Of a stretch of DNA of 7,590 nt, positions 1-6,181 are shown piece by piece. The stretch's first letter is position 1. The number at the start of each line of letters is the position of its first letter. The DNA comes from DATHBP01 sp035296085 (GTDB lineage: Bacteria; Actinomycetota; Actinomycetes; Propionibacteriales; Nocardioidaceae), in the NCBI GenBank assembly GCA_035296085.1, contig DATHBP010000004.1, positions 1 through 7,590 on the forward strand. The letters are read 5' to 3'. Below the pieces are notes generated by a model. It was not told the DNA's origin, made no database searches, and saw only the letters and a program-made list of their open reading frames with translations. Both the position numbers and the translations under genes were made by a program.

Positions 1-441
1 GCCGGCACGACGTACGACCTGGTGCTGGTGGGCAACGACGCCGCTGACACTGGCGACTTCCAGGTCGGGGTGCGGCTCGCGTACGCGCTCGGACGACCAG
101 TGGTCACTGGCATCTCCACCTGTGCCGTCGAGGGGGATCGGGTGGTCGCTCGTGGGGATGGGCCGGAGGGGGCGGAGATCTACGAGCTGCCCCTGCCGGC
201 GGTGGTGGCAGTGCAGGAGGGCGGAGTGGCGCCGCGCTACCCGTCGATCCCGGGGCGGATGAAGGCCAAGCGCACGCCGATCGAGACACTGACGCCGAGT
301 GTGGAGCCGGCGGGCTCGGGGCGCGTACGGCTGAAGCTGCCGCCCCAGCAGCCGAGCTCGGTGGAGATCCTCGGGGAGGGACCGGAGGCCGCGCCGGCGG
401 TCGTCGACCTGCTGGAGAAGCTGGGGGTGGTGTCGCGGTGA
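1..441 (+). CDS. etfB: Electron transfer flavoprotein beta subunit, C-terminal part (5' end outside window)
   Basis: The reading frame is open from base 1 and gives 146 residues; the start codon lies left of the window, and the internal GTG at 22 is not the start. The fragment carries the EtfB nucleotide-binding signature (GNDAADTGDFQVG followed by RLAYALGRPVVTGI, about residues 11-36), which in the family binds the structural AMP. It also has the typical tail PRYPSIPGRMKAKRTPIE (about residues 76-93), where EtfB proteins read PRYPxxxxxMKAKKxPI. EtfB pairs with EtfA in a cytoplasmic heterodimer that takes electrons from acyl-CoA and other flavin dehydrogenases. A full EtfB has about 250-260 residues, so roughly 110 are missing here. 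The stop TGA overlaps the GTG start of etfA, so the two are very probably translationally coupled. The family call is firm; which dehydrogenase feeds it cannot be seen. Confidence 0.93.
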   Translation, partial: AGTTYDLVLVGNDAADTGDFQVGVRLAYALGRPVVTGISTCAVEGDRVVARGDGPEGAEIYELPLPAVVAVQEGGVAPRYPSIPGRMKAKRTPIETLTPSVEPAGSGRVRLKLPPQQPSSVEILGEGPEAAPAVVDLLEKLGVVSR

Positions 442-1442
442 GCGCTGGACCGGTCTGCGTCCTCGTAGAGGTCGAGGCGCAGGGCGCGTTCGTCGTCTCC
501 CAGGAGGCGCTCACGTTCGCCCGCCAGCTAGCAGCCCAGATCGGCGCTCCGGCGGTGCACGCCGTGGTCATCGGCCCGCTCGACCCCGGCGTTTCCGACG
601 ACGCGCTGCTCGCACAGCTAGCGGAGCAGGGCGTGGCGCAGCTGCACTGCGCTGCGCACGAACGGCTCACCGCCTACTCGGCGGCCGCGTGGGCGAGCGC
701 GGTGATCGGCGTCGTACGGACGACGTCGGCGCGAGTAGTACTGGCCGCCGGGTCACCGCGCGGCAACGAGGTGCTGGCCCATGTAGCGACGCGGCTGGAC
801 ATGGCGATGGCCGCTAACGTCGTCGAGGTCGAGGCGACCGAGCCGCTGGTCGTGACCCGTCAGGTGGTTGGGGGGGCCGCGCTAGAGGAGATGCGGCTCG
901 GCGACCCGGTGGCGGTGCTGTCGGTCGCCGGTCACGCCCTCGACCCGGCACCCTCGGACGCACCCAGCCAACCGCAGGTCGTCGACTTCACACCGGAGCT
1001 GAGCGACGCTGACCTTGTCGCGTGCGTGGCGCGGTCCGAGGAGAAGGCACCCGACGAGTCCGCGGCGCTGGGCTCGGCCCGGGTCGTGGTGGGGGCTGGG
1101 CGCGGCGTCGGTAGCGCCGACGGCTTCACGGACGTGCTCGAGCTCACCAAGCTGGTCGACGGCGCCCTCGGCGTCTCGCGGGTGGTGACGAGCCTTGGCT
1201 GGCGGCCCCACCACGAGCAGGTGGGCCAGACCGGCAGTCGCATCACGCCCGATCTCTACATCCCGTGCGGCATCAGTGGCGCGATCCAGCACTGGGCCGG
1301 GGTGTCCAGCGCGAAGACAATCCTGGCGATCAACACCGACGCCGAGGCGCCGATGGTCACTCGCGCGCACTACGCGGTCATCGGCGACCTGCACGAGATC
1401 GTCCCGGCAATCAACGAGGAGATCCGCCGCCGGAAAGGCTGA
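438..1442 (+). CDS. etfA: Electron transfer flavoprotein alpha subunit
   Basis: This complete protein of 334 residues starts at GTG 438, which shares bases 438-441 (GTGA) with the etfB stop; the purine-rich GGGGGTGG at 423-430 lies 7 bases upstream as a ribosome site. The N-terminal half is the Rossmann-like ETF domain. The C-terminal FAD domain begins near residue 213 and is textbook: GRGVGS, the conserved Ser-Arg at 247-248, QVGQTG at 261-266, GISGAIQHWAG at 278-288, AINTDAEAP at 297-305 and VIGDLHEIVPAI near 314-325. It binds the redox-active FAD of the ETF heterodimer and passes electrons on to an ETF:quinone oxidoreductase or similar acceptor. Some positions differ from the common form (CGISGAIQHWAG instead of xGISGAIQHLAG, INTDAEAPM instead of INKDPEAPI). 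From memory this resembles an actinobacterial subgroup, some of which are linked to mycofactocin loci; nothing else in the window supports that link. Confidence 0.95.
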   Translation: MSAGPVCVLVEVEAQGAFVVSQEALTFARQLAAQIGAPAVHAVVIGPLDPGVSDDALLAQLAEQGVAQLHCAAHERLTAYSAAAWASAVIGVVRTTSARVVLAAGSPRGNEVLAHVATRLDMAMAANVVEVEATEPLVVTRQVVGGAALEEMRLGDPVAVLSVAGHALDPAPSDAPSQPQVVDFTPELSDADLVACVARSEEKAPDESAALGSARVVVGAGRGVGSADGFTDVLELTKLVDGALGVSRVVTSLGWRPHHEQVGQTGSRITPDLYIPCGISGAIQHWAGVSSAKTILAINTDAEAPMVTRAHYAVIGDLHEIVPAINEEIRRRKG

Positions 1443-1459
1443 CGCGGCTAGACGCGTCA
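1440..1459. repeat. Short perfect inverted repeat at the etfA stop codon
   Basis: TGACGCG (1440-1446) and CGCGTCA (1453-1459) are exact reverse complements around a 6-base loop, GCTAGA. The left arm includes the TGA stop of etfA. In RNA this is a 7-bp GC-rich stem at the end of etfBA. No T-run follows, so it is not a classical terminator; it could attenuate read-through into the downstream reductase, protect the 3' end of the message, or be chance in GC-rich DNA. Confidence 0.35.
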
Positions 1460-1513
1460 ACCTCGGTTCGGTCCTCGTTGTCCCGACCACGGCCGAGAGG
1501 CATGCTTGCCGGT

Positions 1514-2884
1514 ATGCCGAAAACAGTCGACGTGGTCGTACTTGGTTTAGGAGTGGGTGGGGAGGCGGTAGCCGGCGGCCTGGCGGAGGCGGGCCTCGAT
1601 GTCGTTGGCGTTGAGTCCACCCTGGTTGGGGGCGAGTGCCCGTACTGGGGGTGCATCCCCTCGAAGATGATGGTCCGGTCGGCCGGCCTACTGGCGGAAG
1701 CCCGCCGTATCGAAGGGATGGCGGGCGACGCGACCGTGCGTCCCGACTACGGGCCCGTGGCACAACGCATCCGCGAGGATGCGACCGCAGACTGGGACGA
1801 CGCGGCCGCCGTCGAACGCCTCGAGGGCAAGGGTGCGGCAGTGGTTCGGGGCGTTGGCCGACTCACCGGACCGGGCGAGGTGACCGTCGACGGCCAGGTG
1901 TTCCGCGCCCGGCGAGCGGTCGTGCTCGGCACCGGAACCAAGCCCAGCATCCCGCCCATCCCCGGCCTTGCCGACACCCCGTACTGGACCAACCGCGATG
2001 CGATCGAGGCGAAGGTGCCGCCGATCTCACTGCTGGTGATCGGAGGAGGCGCGATCGGGCTCGAGCTGGCGCAGGCGTTCGCCCGGTTCGGCACCGAGGT
2101 AACCATGGTGGAGGCGGCGCCGCGGATCCTCGCCGTCGAGGAGCCGGAGGCCAGCGAGCTACTCGCCGAGGTGCTGCCCGGCGACGGCATCACGCTTCGT
2201 GCGGCCGCTGAGATCTCCGAGGTTCGCCACGACGGGACGGCGTTCACCGTGGTCGTCGACGGCGACGAGCTCACCGGCGAGGAGCTACTTGTCGCTACCG
2301 GGCGGCGCGCAGACCTCGCCGCACTGGGTTTGGACGCCGCCGGTGTCGATGCATCGGGCCGCTTTGTCGAGGTGGACGACCACCTGCGGGTCACCGATGG
2401 AATCTGGGCAGTGGGAGATCTCACCGGCAAGGGCGCGTTCACGCACGTCGCGACGTACCAGGCCGCGATCGCCGTCCGCTCCATTCTCGGCCAGGACGGA
2501 GCGGGCGCCGACTACAGCGCACTGCCACGGGTGACGTTTACCGACCCCGAAGTCGGCGCCGTCGGAATGACCGAGCAGCAGGCGCGCGAATCCGGCCACC
2601 GCGTCCGCCTCGGGATGACCCAGATTTCGGCGTCGACGCGGGGGTGGATCCACAAGGCGGGCAACGAGGGGTTCATCAAGCTCGTTGAAGACGCGGACAA
2701 GGGCGTGCTGCTGGGTGCCACCAGCGCGGGACCCGCCGGCGGCGAGGTGCTCGGTGCGCTCGCCGTCGCGGTGCACGCCAAGGTGTCGACTCAGTCGCTG
2801 CGGCAGATGATCTACGCCTACCCGACGTTCCACCGCGCGATCGAAGAAGCCCTCAAGAATCTGGGGGAAGCGCCAGCAGAGTAG
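1514..2884 (+). CDS. FAD/NAD-dependent disulfide oxidoreductase, lipoamide dehydrogenase / mercuric reductase superfamily, substrate unknown
   Basis: From ATG 1514 this encodes 456 residues. In order: FAD dinucleotide fold GLGVGG (11-16), redox-active disulfide Cys42-Cys47 in GGECPYWGCIPSK, NAD-binding fold GGGAIG with Glu at the end of the second strand (VEAAPRIL), which favours NADH over NADPH, the ATGRR element, second FAD motif WAVGDLTGKGAF, and a C-terminal dimerisation domain. Lipoamide dehydrogenase and glutathione reductase carry HPTxxE near the C-terminus as catalytic base; here the segment is AYPTFHR, so His is Tyr436 and Glu is Arg441. Mercuric reductase also has Tyr there but ends in a Cys pair, which this protein lacks. 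A dedicated lipoamide dehydrogenase role is therefore unlikely; a soluble NADH-dependent reductase of unknown substrate fits better. ATG 1502 is an alternative start (four more residues), but the GAGAGG at 1495-1500 would be only 1 base from it, against 13 bases from ATG 1514. The gene follows etfA by 71 bases on the same strand. Confidence 0.88.
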   Translation: MPKTVDVVVLGLGVGGEAVAGGLAEAGLDVVGVESTLVGGECPYWGCIPSKMMVRSAGLLAEARRIEGMAGDATVRPDYGPVAQRIREDATADWDDAAAVERLEGKGAAVVRGVGRLTGPGEVTVDGQVFRARRAVVLGTGTKPSIPPIPGLADTPYWTNRDAIEAKVPPISLLVIGGGAIGLELAQAFARFGTEVTMVEAAPRILAVEEPEASELLAEVLPGDGITLRAAAEISEVRHDGTAFTVVVDGDELTGEELLVATGRRADLAALGLDAAGVDASGRFVEVDDHLRVTDGIWAVGDLTGKGAFTHVATYQAAIAVRSILGQDGAGADYSALPRVTFTDPEVGAVGMTEQQARESGHRVRLGMTQISASTRGWIHKAGNEGFIKLVEDADKGVLLGATSAGPAGGEVLGALAVAVHAKVSTQSLRQMIYAYPTFHRAIEEALKNLGEAPAE

Positions 2885-2912
2885 AGCTGGTGAACATCGG
2901 GACCGATTGACG

Positions 2913-2975
2913 GCCGGCTTGTGACGTAGTTGCGCTCGAATCCGCCGGCGAACTACAAGACCGTCACAAACCGGC
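2913..2975. terminator. Long imperfect hairpin between convergent genes, candidate bidirectional terminator
   Basis: GCCGGCTTGTGAC (2913-2925) pairs with GTCACAAACCGGC (2963-2975) at 12 of 13 positions; the mismatch is C2918/A2970. Directly inside, GTAGTT (2926-2931) pairs with AACTAC (2951-2956). After a bulged G2932, CGC (2933-2935) pairs with GCG (2948-2950), leaving a 12-base loop. An unpaired AAGACC (2957-2962) separates the two stems on the right side. The structure spans the 68-base gap between the plus-strand reductase and the minus-strand unknown gene and includes the latter's stop codon (2953-2955) and last codons. Neither side has a T-run, so it would belong to the U-less hairpins proposed for actinobacteria, or act as an mRNA 3' stabiliser. 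The pairing is seen directly; the terminator role is inferred from position. Confidence 0.55.
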
Positions 2976-3681
2976 TGCCGGCGGCCGCGCTCCAGTGGCG
3001 TAGCGCCGCCAGCTGACCGGCGTCCAGGACGTCGCACACCCAGTCCCAGTGCATCGAGACGACGTCACCCTCGCCGAGACCTCGTACGAGTGAGCTGCCG
3101 CCTGCTGACCAGCGCACCGACTCCTCCCGCTCAGCGCCCAGCGTCAGCCGCCCGTTCGCCAGCACCAACGGCGGCGAGCGTACGATCGCGCGCTCACCGT
3201 CCACCGCGAGGACCGTCCCCCACCGGATCCGGCACTGCTCGAGCACCGACATCGCCACCGCGTCGTTGCCGCGCCCGAGCATCCCCACCCACGGGTAGAC
3301 CGCGAACACGTGAAAGCTGTGGTGCGGCACGGCACCGGACACGGCGTCGAGCCCACTGGTGACCTGCCCGCGAAAGCGGCTCCGCAGCTCCTGCACGCAC
3401 CCCGCCGGGTCGACGAGCTCGAGCAGCCCGTTGCCGAGCCAGTACGCCTCCACCACCCGCCGGTCCAGCGGGTCGCTGACGCCCGCCGCAGCGGCGATGA
3501 TCTCCAGGTAGGGCCAGGCGCCGTCGAACAGGCGCGCCCGCCGTGCGACCTCCGCCTCGTCGACGTCAACCTCAGCGCCGTGCCCGCCCTGCTCGAGCAG
3601 CACCTCCGCCCCGTCCGGGCCGCAGTAACCGAGCTCGTTGGGCGGGAAGGCGTACCGCGCGAAGAGCGAGGCTCCCGACAT
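2953..3681 (-). CDS. Conserved protein of unknown function at the end of the hyp operon (possibly DUF6390)
   Basis: This protein of 242 residues starts at ATG 3679-3681, immediately after the hypE stop TGA with no base between. I see no good Shine-Dalgarno, so translation probably depends on ribosomes finishing hypE. I see no signal peptide or clear membrane helix, so it is probably cytoplasmic. Motif-like segments rich in aromatic residues, His and Cys are FPPNELGYCGP (12-22), YWLGNGLLELV (80-90), PHHSFHVFAVYPWVGML (119-135), CRIRWGTVL (150-158) and SMHWDWVCDVL (209-219). The His residues 120, 121, 124 and 211 with Cys20, Cys150 and Cys216 could bind a metal, but no known metal motif is present. 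From memory it resembles the DUF6390 family found in actinobacterial hydrogenase loci; I could not search for this. Its place in the operon suggests a role in [NiFe]-hydrogenase assembly or function, which is inference only. Confidence 0.85.
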   Translation of the reverse strand: MSGASLFARYAFPPNELGYCGPDGAEVLLEQGGHGAEVDVDEAEVARRARLFDGAWPYLEIIAAAAGVSDPLDRRVVEAYWLGNGLLELVDPAGCVQELRSRFRGQVTSGLDAVSGAVPHHSFHVFAVYPWVGMLGRGNDAVAMSVLEQCRIRWGTVLAVDGERAIVRSPPLVLANGRLTLGAEREESVRWSAGGSSLVRGLGEGDVVSMHWDWVCDVLDAGQLAALRHWSAAAGSRFVTVL

Positions 3682-4752
3682 TCAGCAGATCCGCGGCAGC
3701 TGCTCGCCGAGCGGCAGGTCGACCACCCGGGTGCCCCCGAGACCGGTCTTGGCCACCACCATGCCGGGGTGCTCGGCCACACAGGAGCCGATCACCGTTG
3801 CGCCTTTGCCGTACTGGTGTCCGTGCATCACCGCGAGCACGTCGTCCGCAGCATCCGCCGGTACGAACGCGAGCAGCTTGCCCTCGTTGGCCACGTAGAG
3901 CGGGTCGAGGCCTAGAAGGCCGCAGGCGTCGGCGACATCCTGCGGGATAGGCAGCTCGCGCTCGACGAGCTCAATGCCCACCTTGGCGGCGCGGGCTATC
4001 TCGTTGAGCGATGCCGCCACGCCTCCCCTGGTCGGGTCGCGCAGCACGTGCACGTCGGCGCCGGTTGCCAGCATGGTCGCGACAAGCCCGTGCAACGGAG
4101 CGCTGTCGCTCTCCACGAGCGTGCCGAACTCGAGTCCCTCGCGACAGCTCATCACCGCTATCCCGTGGACCCCGATGTCGCCGCTGACGATCACCGCGTC
4201 GCCCGGTTGGGCACGAGCCGGCCGGATGTCGACACCGTCGGGCACCACCCCGATGCCGGCCGTGTTGATGTAGACCTGGTCGCCGTGGCCGCTGTCCACG
4301 ACCTTGGTGTCGCCGGTCACCAGCCGCACCCCGGCGCGGGCTGCGGCTGCGCCGAGCGCCTCGGCTACCCGGCCCAGGTCGGCGAGCTGAGTGCCCTCCT
4401 CGAGGATGTACGCCGTCGACAGCGCGACCGGCCGCGCTCCCGACATCGCCAGGTCGTTGACCGTGCCGTTGACTGCGAGGTCGCCGATCGACCCGCCGGG
4501 AAAGAACATCGGTCGCACGACGTAGGAGTCGGTCGAGAAGGCCAGCCGCGCCCCGCCGATCTCCAGCACTGCGGAGTCACCCAGCTCGCCGTCTGAGGCC
4601 GCACCGTAGGCCGGGAGGAACAAGTGCTCGACGAGCTCGGCCGACAGCGCGCCGCCACCCCCGTGCCCCATGACGATGGCGGGTGAGTCGCGCAGCGGCG
4701 CGGGGCAGACCCACGCGTCCATGTCGAGGAACGCGACCGGCTGCTCAGCCAT
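3682..4752 (-). CDS. hypE: Hydrogenase expression/formation protein HypE (carbamoyl dehydratase)
   Basis: HypE (356 residues) receives a carbamoyl group from HypF on its C-terminal cysteine and dehydrates it with ATP to a thiocyanate, the source of the CN ligands of the [NiFe] centre. It is a member of the PurM/AIR synthase ATPase superfamily. Visible motifs are GHGGGG (29-34), FSTDSYVV (72-79), FFPGG (83-87), NGTVNDLAMSGA (95-106), VTGDTKVV (145-152), DPTRGG (239-244), ANEGK (288-292) and the essential C-terminus PRIC (353-356) with Cys356 last. About 20 residues precede the GHGGGG motif compared with E. coli HypE, which starts close to it. The ATG (4750-4752) overlaps the end of hypD by 8 bases (ATGGCTGA), with GGAG 9 bases upstream. 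The stop TGA is directly followed by the ATG of the next gene. The protein is intact and all key residues are present. Confidence 0.97.
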   Translation of the reverse strand: MAEQPVAFLDMDAWVCPAPLRDSPAIVMGHGGGGALSAELVEHLFLPAYGAASDGELGDSAVLEIGGARLAFSTDSYVVRPMFFPGGSIGDLAVNGTVNDLAMSGARPVALSTAYILEEGTQLADLGRVAEALGAAAARAGVRLVTGDTKVVDSGHGDQVYINTAGIGVVPDGVDIRPARAQPGDAVIVSGDIGVHGIAVMSCREGLEFGTLVESDSAPLHGLVATMLATGADVHVLRDPTRGGVAASLNEIARAAKVGIELVERELPIPQDVADACGLLGLDPLYVANEGKLLAFVPADAADDVLAVMHGHQYGKGATVIGSCVAEHPGMVVAKTGLGGTRVVDLPLGEQLPRIC

Positions 4753-5881
4753 GGCTGGCGACTCCGACCGGCTCCGGCATCGCCTCCTGCACCGGTGCCA
4801 GCCGCCGGTAGAGGTAGTAGGCTGCGCAGGCGCCCTCGGAGGAGACCATCGTCGCGCCGAGCGGGTTGCGCGGCGTGCACTCTTTGCCGAACGCGGCGCA
4901 CTCGTGCGGCTTGATCAGACCCTGGAGCACCTCACCTGAGCGGCAGATCGCCGACTCATCGGTGTGGATGCCACCGACGTCGAAGCGAGCCTCGGCGTCG
5001 TAGTAGCGGTATTTGTCGGCCAGCTGCCAGCCGCTCTGCGGAATAACGCCGATCCCGCGCCAGGCGCGGTCGGTGACGTCGAAGATGTCGTTGAGCATCG
5101 CCTTGGCGGCCGGGTTGCCCTCGGGGGGCACGACCCGTGAGTACGCGTTCTCCAGCTCGAAGCGCCCCTGCTCGAGCTGGCGGACCGTGCGCCGGATCCC
5201 CTCCAACAGGTCGAGCGGCTCGAAGCCGGTCACCACGATCGGCACCTGGTACTTGTCGACGAGCGGTGGGTACTCCCCCGTACCCATGACGCTGCAGACG
5301 TGGCCGGCGGCGAGGAACGCCTGCACCCGGCAGGTCGGCGACTCCATGATCGCCGCGATCGCCGGCGGGACGAGCACATGGGACACGAGCAGCGAGAAGT
5401 TGTCGATGCCCAGCCGCTGCGCCTGGTAGACCGTCATCGCGTTGGCGGGTGCGGTGGTCTCGAAGCCGATACCGAAGAACACGACCTGGCGGTCGGGGTT
5501 GTCCTTCGCCAGCTTCAGCGCGTCGAGCGGTGAGTAGACGACCCGGACGTCGCCGCCGGCGCTCTTGATGCGGAACAGGTCCGAGCTGCTGCCCGGCACG
5601 CGCAGCATGTCGCCGAACGAGCAGAAGATCACGCCCGGACGGGCAGCGATCGCCAGCGCCTTGTCGATGATCTCCAGCGGCGTCACGCACACCGGGCAGC
5701 CCGGGCCGTGGATCATCTCGATCTGGTCGGGCAGCAGCTGGTCGATCCCGTGCCGGATGATCGAGTGGGTCTGCCCACCGCAGACCTCCATGATCGCCCA
5801 CCGTCGCGTCGCGGTGGCATGGATCTGGTCGAGCAGGTTCTTGGCCAGCTCGGGGTTGCTGAACTCGTCCAGGTACTTCAT
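4745..5881 (-). CDS. hypD: Hydrogenase maturation protein HypD (Fe-S scaffold for Fe(CN)2CO assembly)
   Basis: HypD (378 residues) forms the complex with HypC on which iron receives its CN and CO ligands, using its [4Fe-4S] cluster and a cysteine disulfide for redox. The sequence carries EVCGGQTHSI with Cys34, HGPGCPVC with Cys62 and Cys65 (the active thiol pair region), CSFGDMLRVPG (87-97) and GFETTAP (139-145). Four C-terminal cysteines fit the cluster-binding pattern: Cys313 (CRSGEVLQG), Cys328 and Cys335 (ECAAFGKEC) and Cys352 (SSEGACAAYY). Length is normal for the family. The start ATG shares ATGA (5878-5881) with the hypC stop, and a strong ribosome site GGAGGT lies 6 bases upstream within hypC. 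All conserved residues I can check are in place. Confidence 0.97.
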   Translation of the reverse strand: MKYLDEFSNPELAKNLLDQIHATATRRWAIMEVCGGQTHSIIRHGIDQLLPDQIEMIHGPGCPVCVTPLEIIDKALAIAARPGVIFCSFGDMLRVPGSSSDLFRIKSAGGDVRVVYSPLDALKLAKDNPDRQVVFFGIGFETTAPANAMTVYQAQRLGIDNFSLLVSHVLVPPAIAAIMESPTCRVQAFLAAGHVCSVMGTGEYPPLVDKYQVPIVVTGFEPLDLLEGIRRTVRQLEQGRFELENAYSRVVPPEGNPAAKAMLNDIFDVTDRAWRGIGVIPQSGWQLADKYRYYDAEARFDVGGIHTDESAICRSGEVLQGLIKPHECAAFGKECTPRNPLGATMVSSEGACAAYYLYRRLAPVQEAMPEPVGVASHG

Positions 5882-6168
5882 GACGGCACCTCCATGCCTG
5901 CCTGCTTCGCGGCGAGTGCGAAACCGTCGCCGAACTCCTCCTCCAGGACTCCGAGCCTCTCGAAGTTGGCCAGCGTGTCCAGCGCTGACTGCTCATCGAG
6001 CCGCTGGATCGCGAAGCCCACGTGCACGATGACGTAGTCACCGGCGTCGACATCGGGAAGGTATTCCAGGCAGACGTCCTTGCGGACGCCGCCGAAGTCC
6101 ACCTCGGCCATGCGGGTGTCGTCGCGCGTCTCGACGCTGACGACCTGTCCAGGAACTGCGAGGCACAT
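5878..6168 (-). CDS. hypC: Hydrogenase assembly chaperone HypC/HupF
   Basis: This small protein of 96 residues begins with the family hallmark MCLAVPG; Cys2, exposed after Met removal, binds HypD, the iron and later the hydrogenase large-subunit precursor. It continues with the OB-like beta barrel pattern VDFGGVRKDV and ends the core with YVIVHVGFAIQRLDE, containing the conserved His49. The tail after about residue 60 is a predicted amphipathic helix, slightly longer than in the shortest family members. HypC ferries the Fe(CN)2CO group from the HypCD complex to the large subunit. The ATG has an excellent ribosome site 6 bases upstream, follows the hypF stop by 13 bases, and its own stop overlaps the hypD start by 4 bases. 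Confidence 0.97.
   Translation of the reverse strand: MCLAVPGQVVSVETRDDTRMAEVDFGGVRKDVCLEYLPDVDAGDYVIVHVGFAIQRLDEQSALDTLANFERLGVLEEEFGDGFALAAKQAGMEVPS
5888..5893 (-). promoter_or_regulatory. Ribosome binding site of hypD
   Basis: On the minus strand GGAGGT lies 6 bases before the hypD ATG, inside the last codons of hypC (Met-Glu-Val-Pro-Ser). It gives hypD its own strong initiation signal in addition to coupling through the ATGA overlap, and supports ATG 5879-5881 as the start. Confidence 0.75.
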
Positions 6169-6174
6169 GTCAGT

Positions 6175-6181
6175 CTCCTCC
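6175..6181 (-). promoter_or_regulatory. Ribosome binding site of hypC
   Basis: The 13 bases between the hypF stop and the hypC ATG read GGAGGAGACTGAC on the minus strand: a near-consensus Shine-Dalgarno GGAGGAG with a 6-base spacer. The gap holds nothing else, so no separate hypC promoter is apparent there. The site fixes the hypC start at 6166-6168, which also gives the MCLAVPG terminus the function needs. Confidence 0.8.

Noticed and set aside
1265..1513. Upstream extension of the reductase frame to an ATG at 1265
   Set aside because: The extra 83 residues overlap the most conserved part of etfA, are Arg-rich and lack family similarity; the FAD fold starts right after ATG 1514.
882..1763. 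Long open frame on the minus strand across etfA and the reductase start
   Set aside because: It is antisense to well-conserved EtfA motifs; its composition is Arg/Pro rich, as expected for an out-of-phase frame in GC-rich DNA, and it has no recognisable domain.
1514..2884. Naming the reductase lpdA or merA
   Set aside because: It lacks the HPTxxE dyad of lipoamide dehydrogenase and also the C-terminal Cys pair and N-terminal heavy-metal domain of MerA; only the superfamily can be supported.
2957..2995. Classical intrinsic terminator with T-run for either strand
   Set aside because: No run of T follows the hairpin on the plus strand, nor of A before it for the minus strand; only a U-less structure can be claimed.
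3310..3915. Plus-strand open frame of 201 codons opposite hypE and the unknown gene
   Set aside because: It runs antisense across the junction of two minus-strand genes, has no conserved motif, and its length is explained by the GC bias of the true genes.
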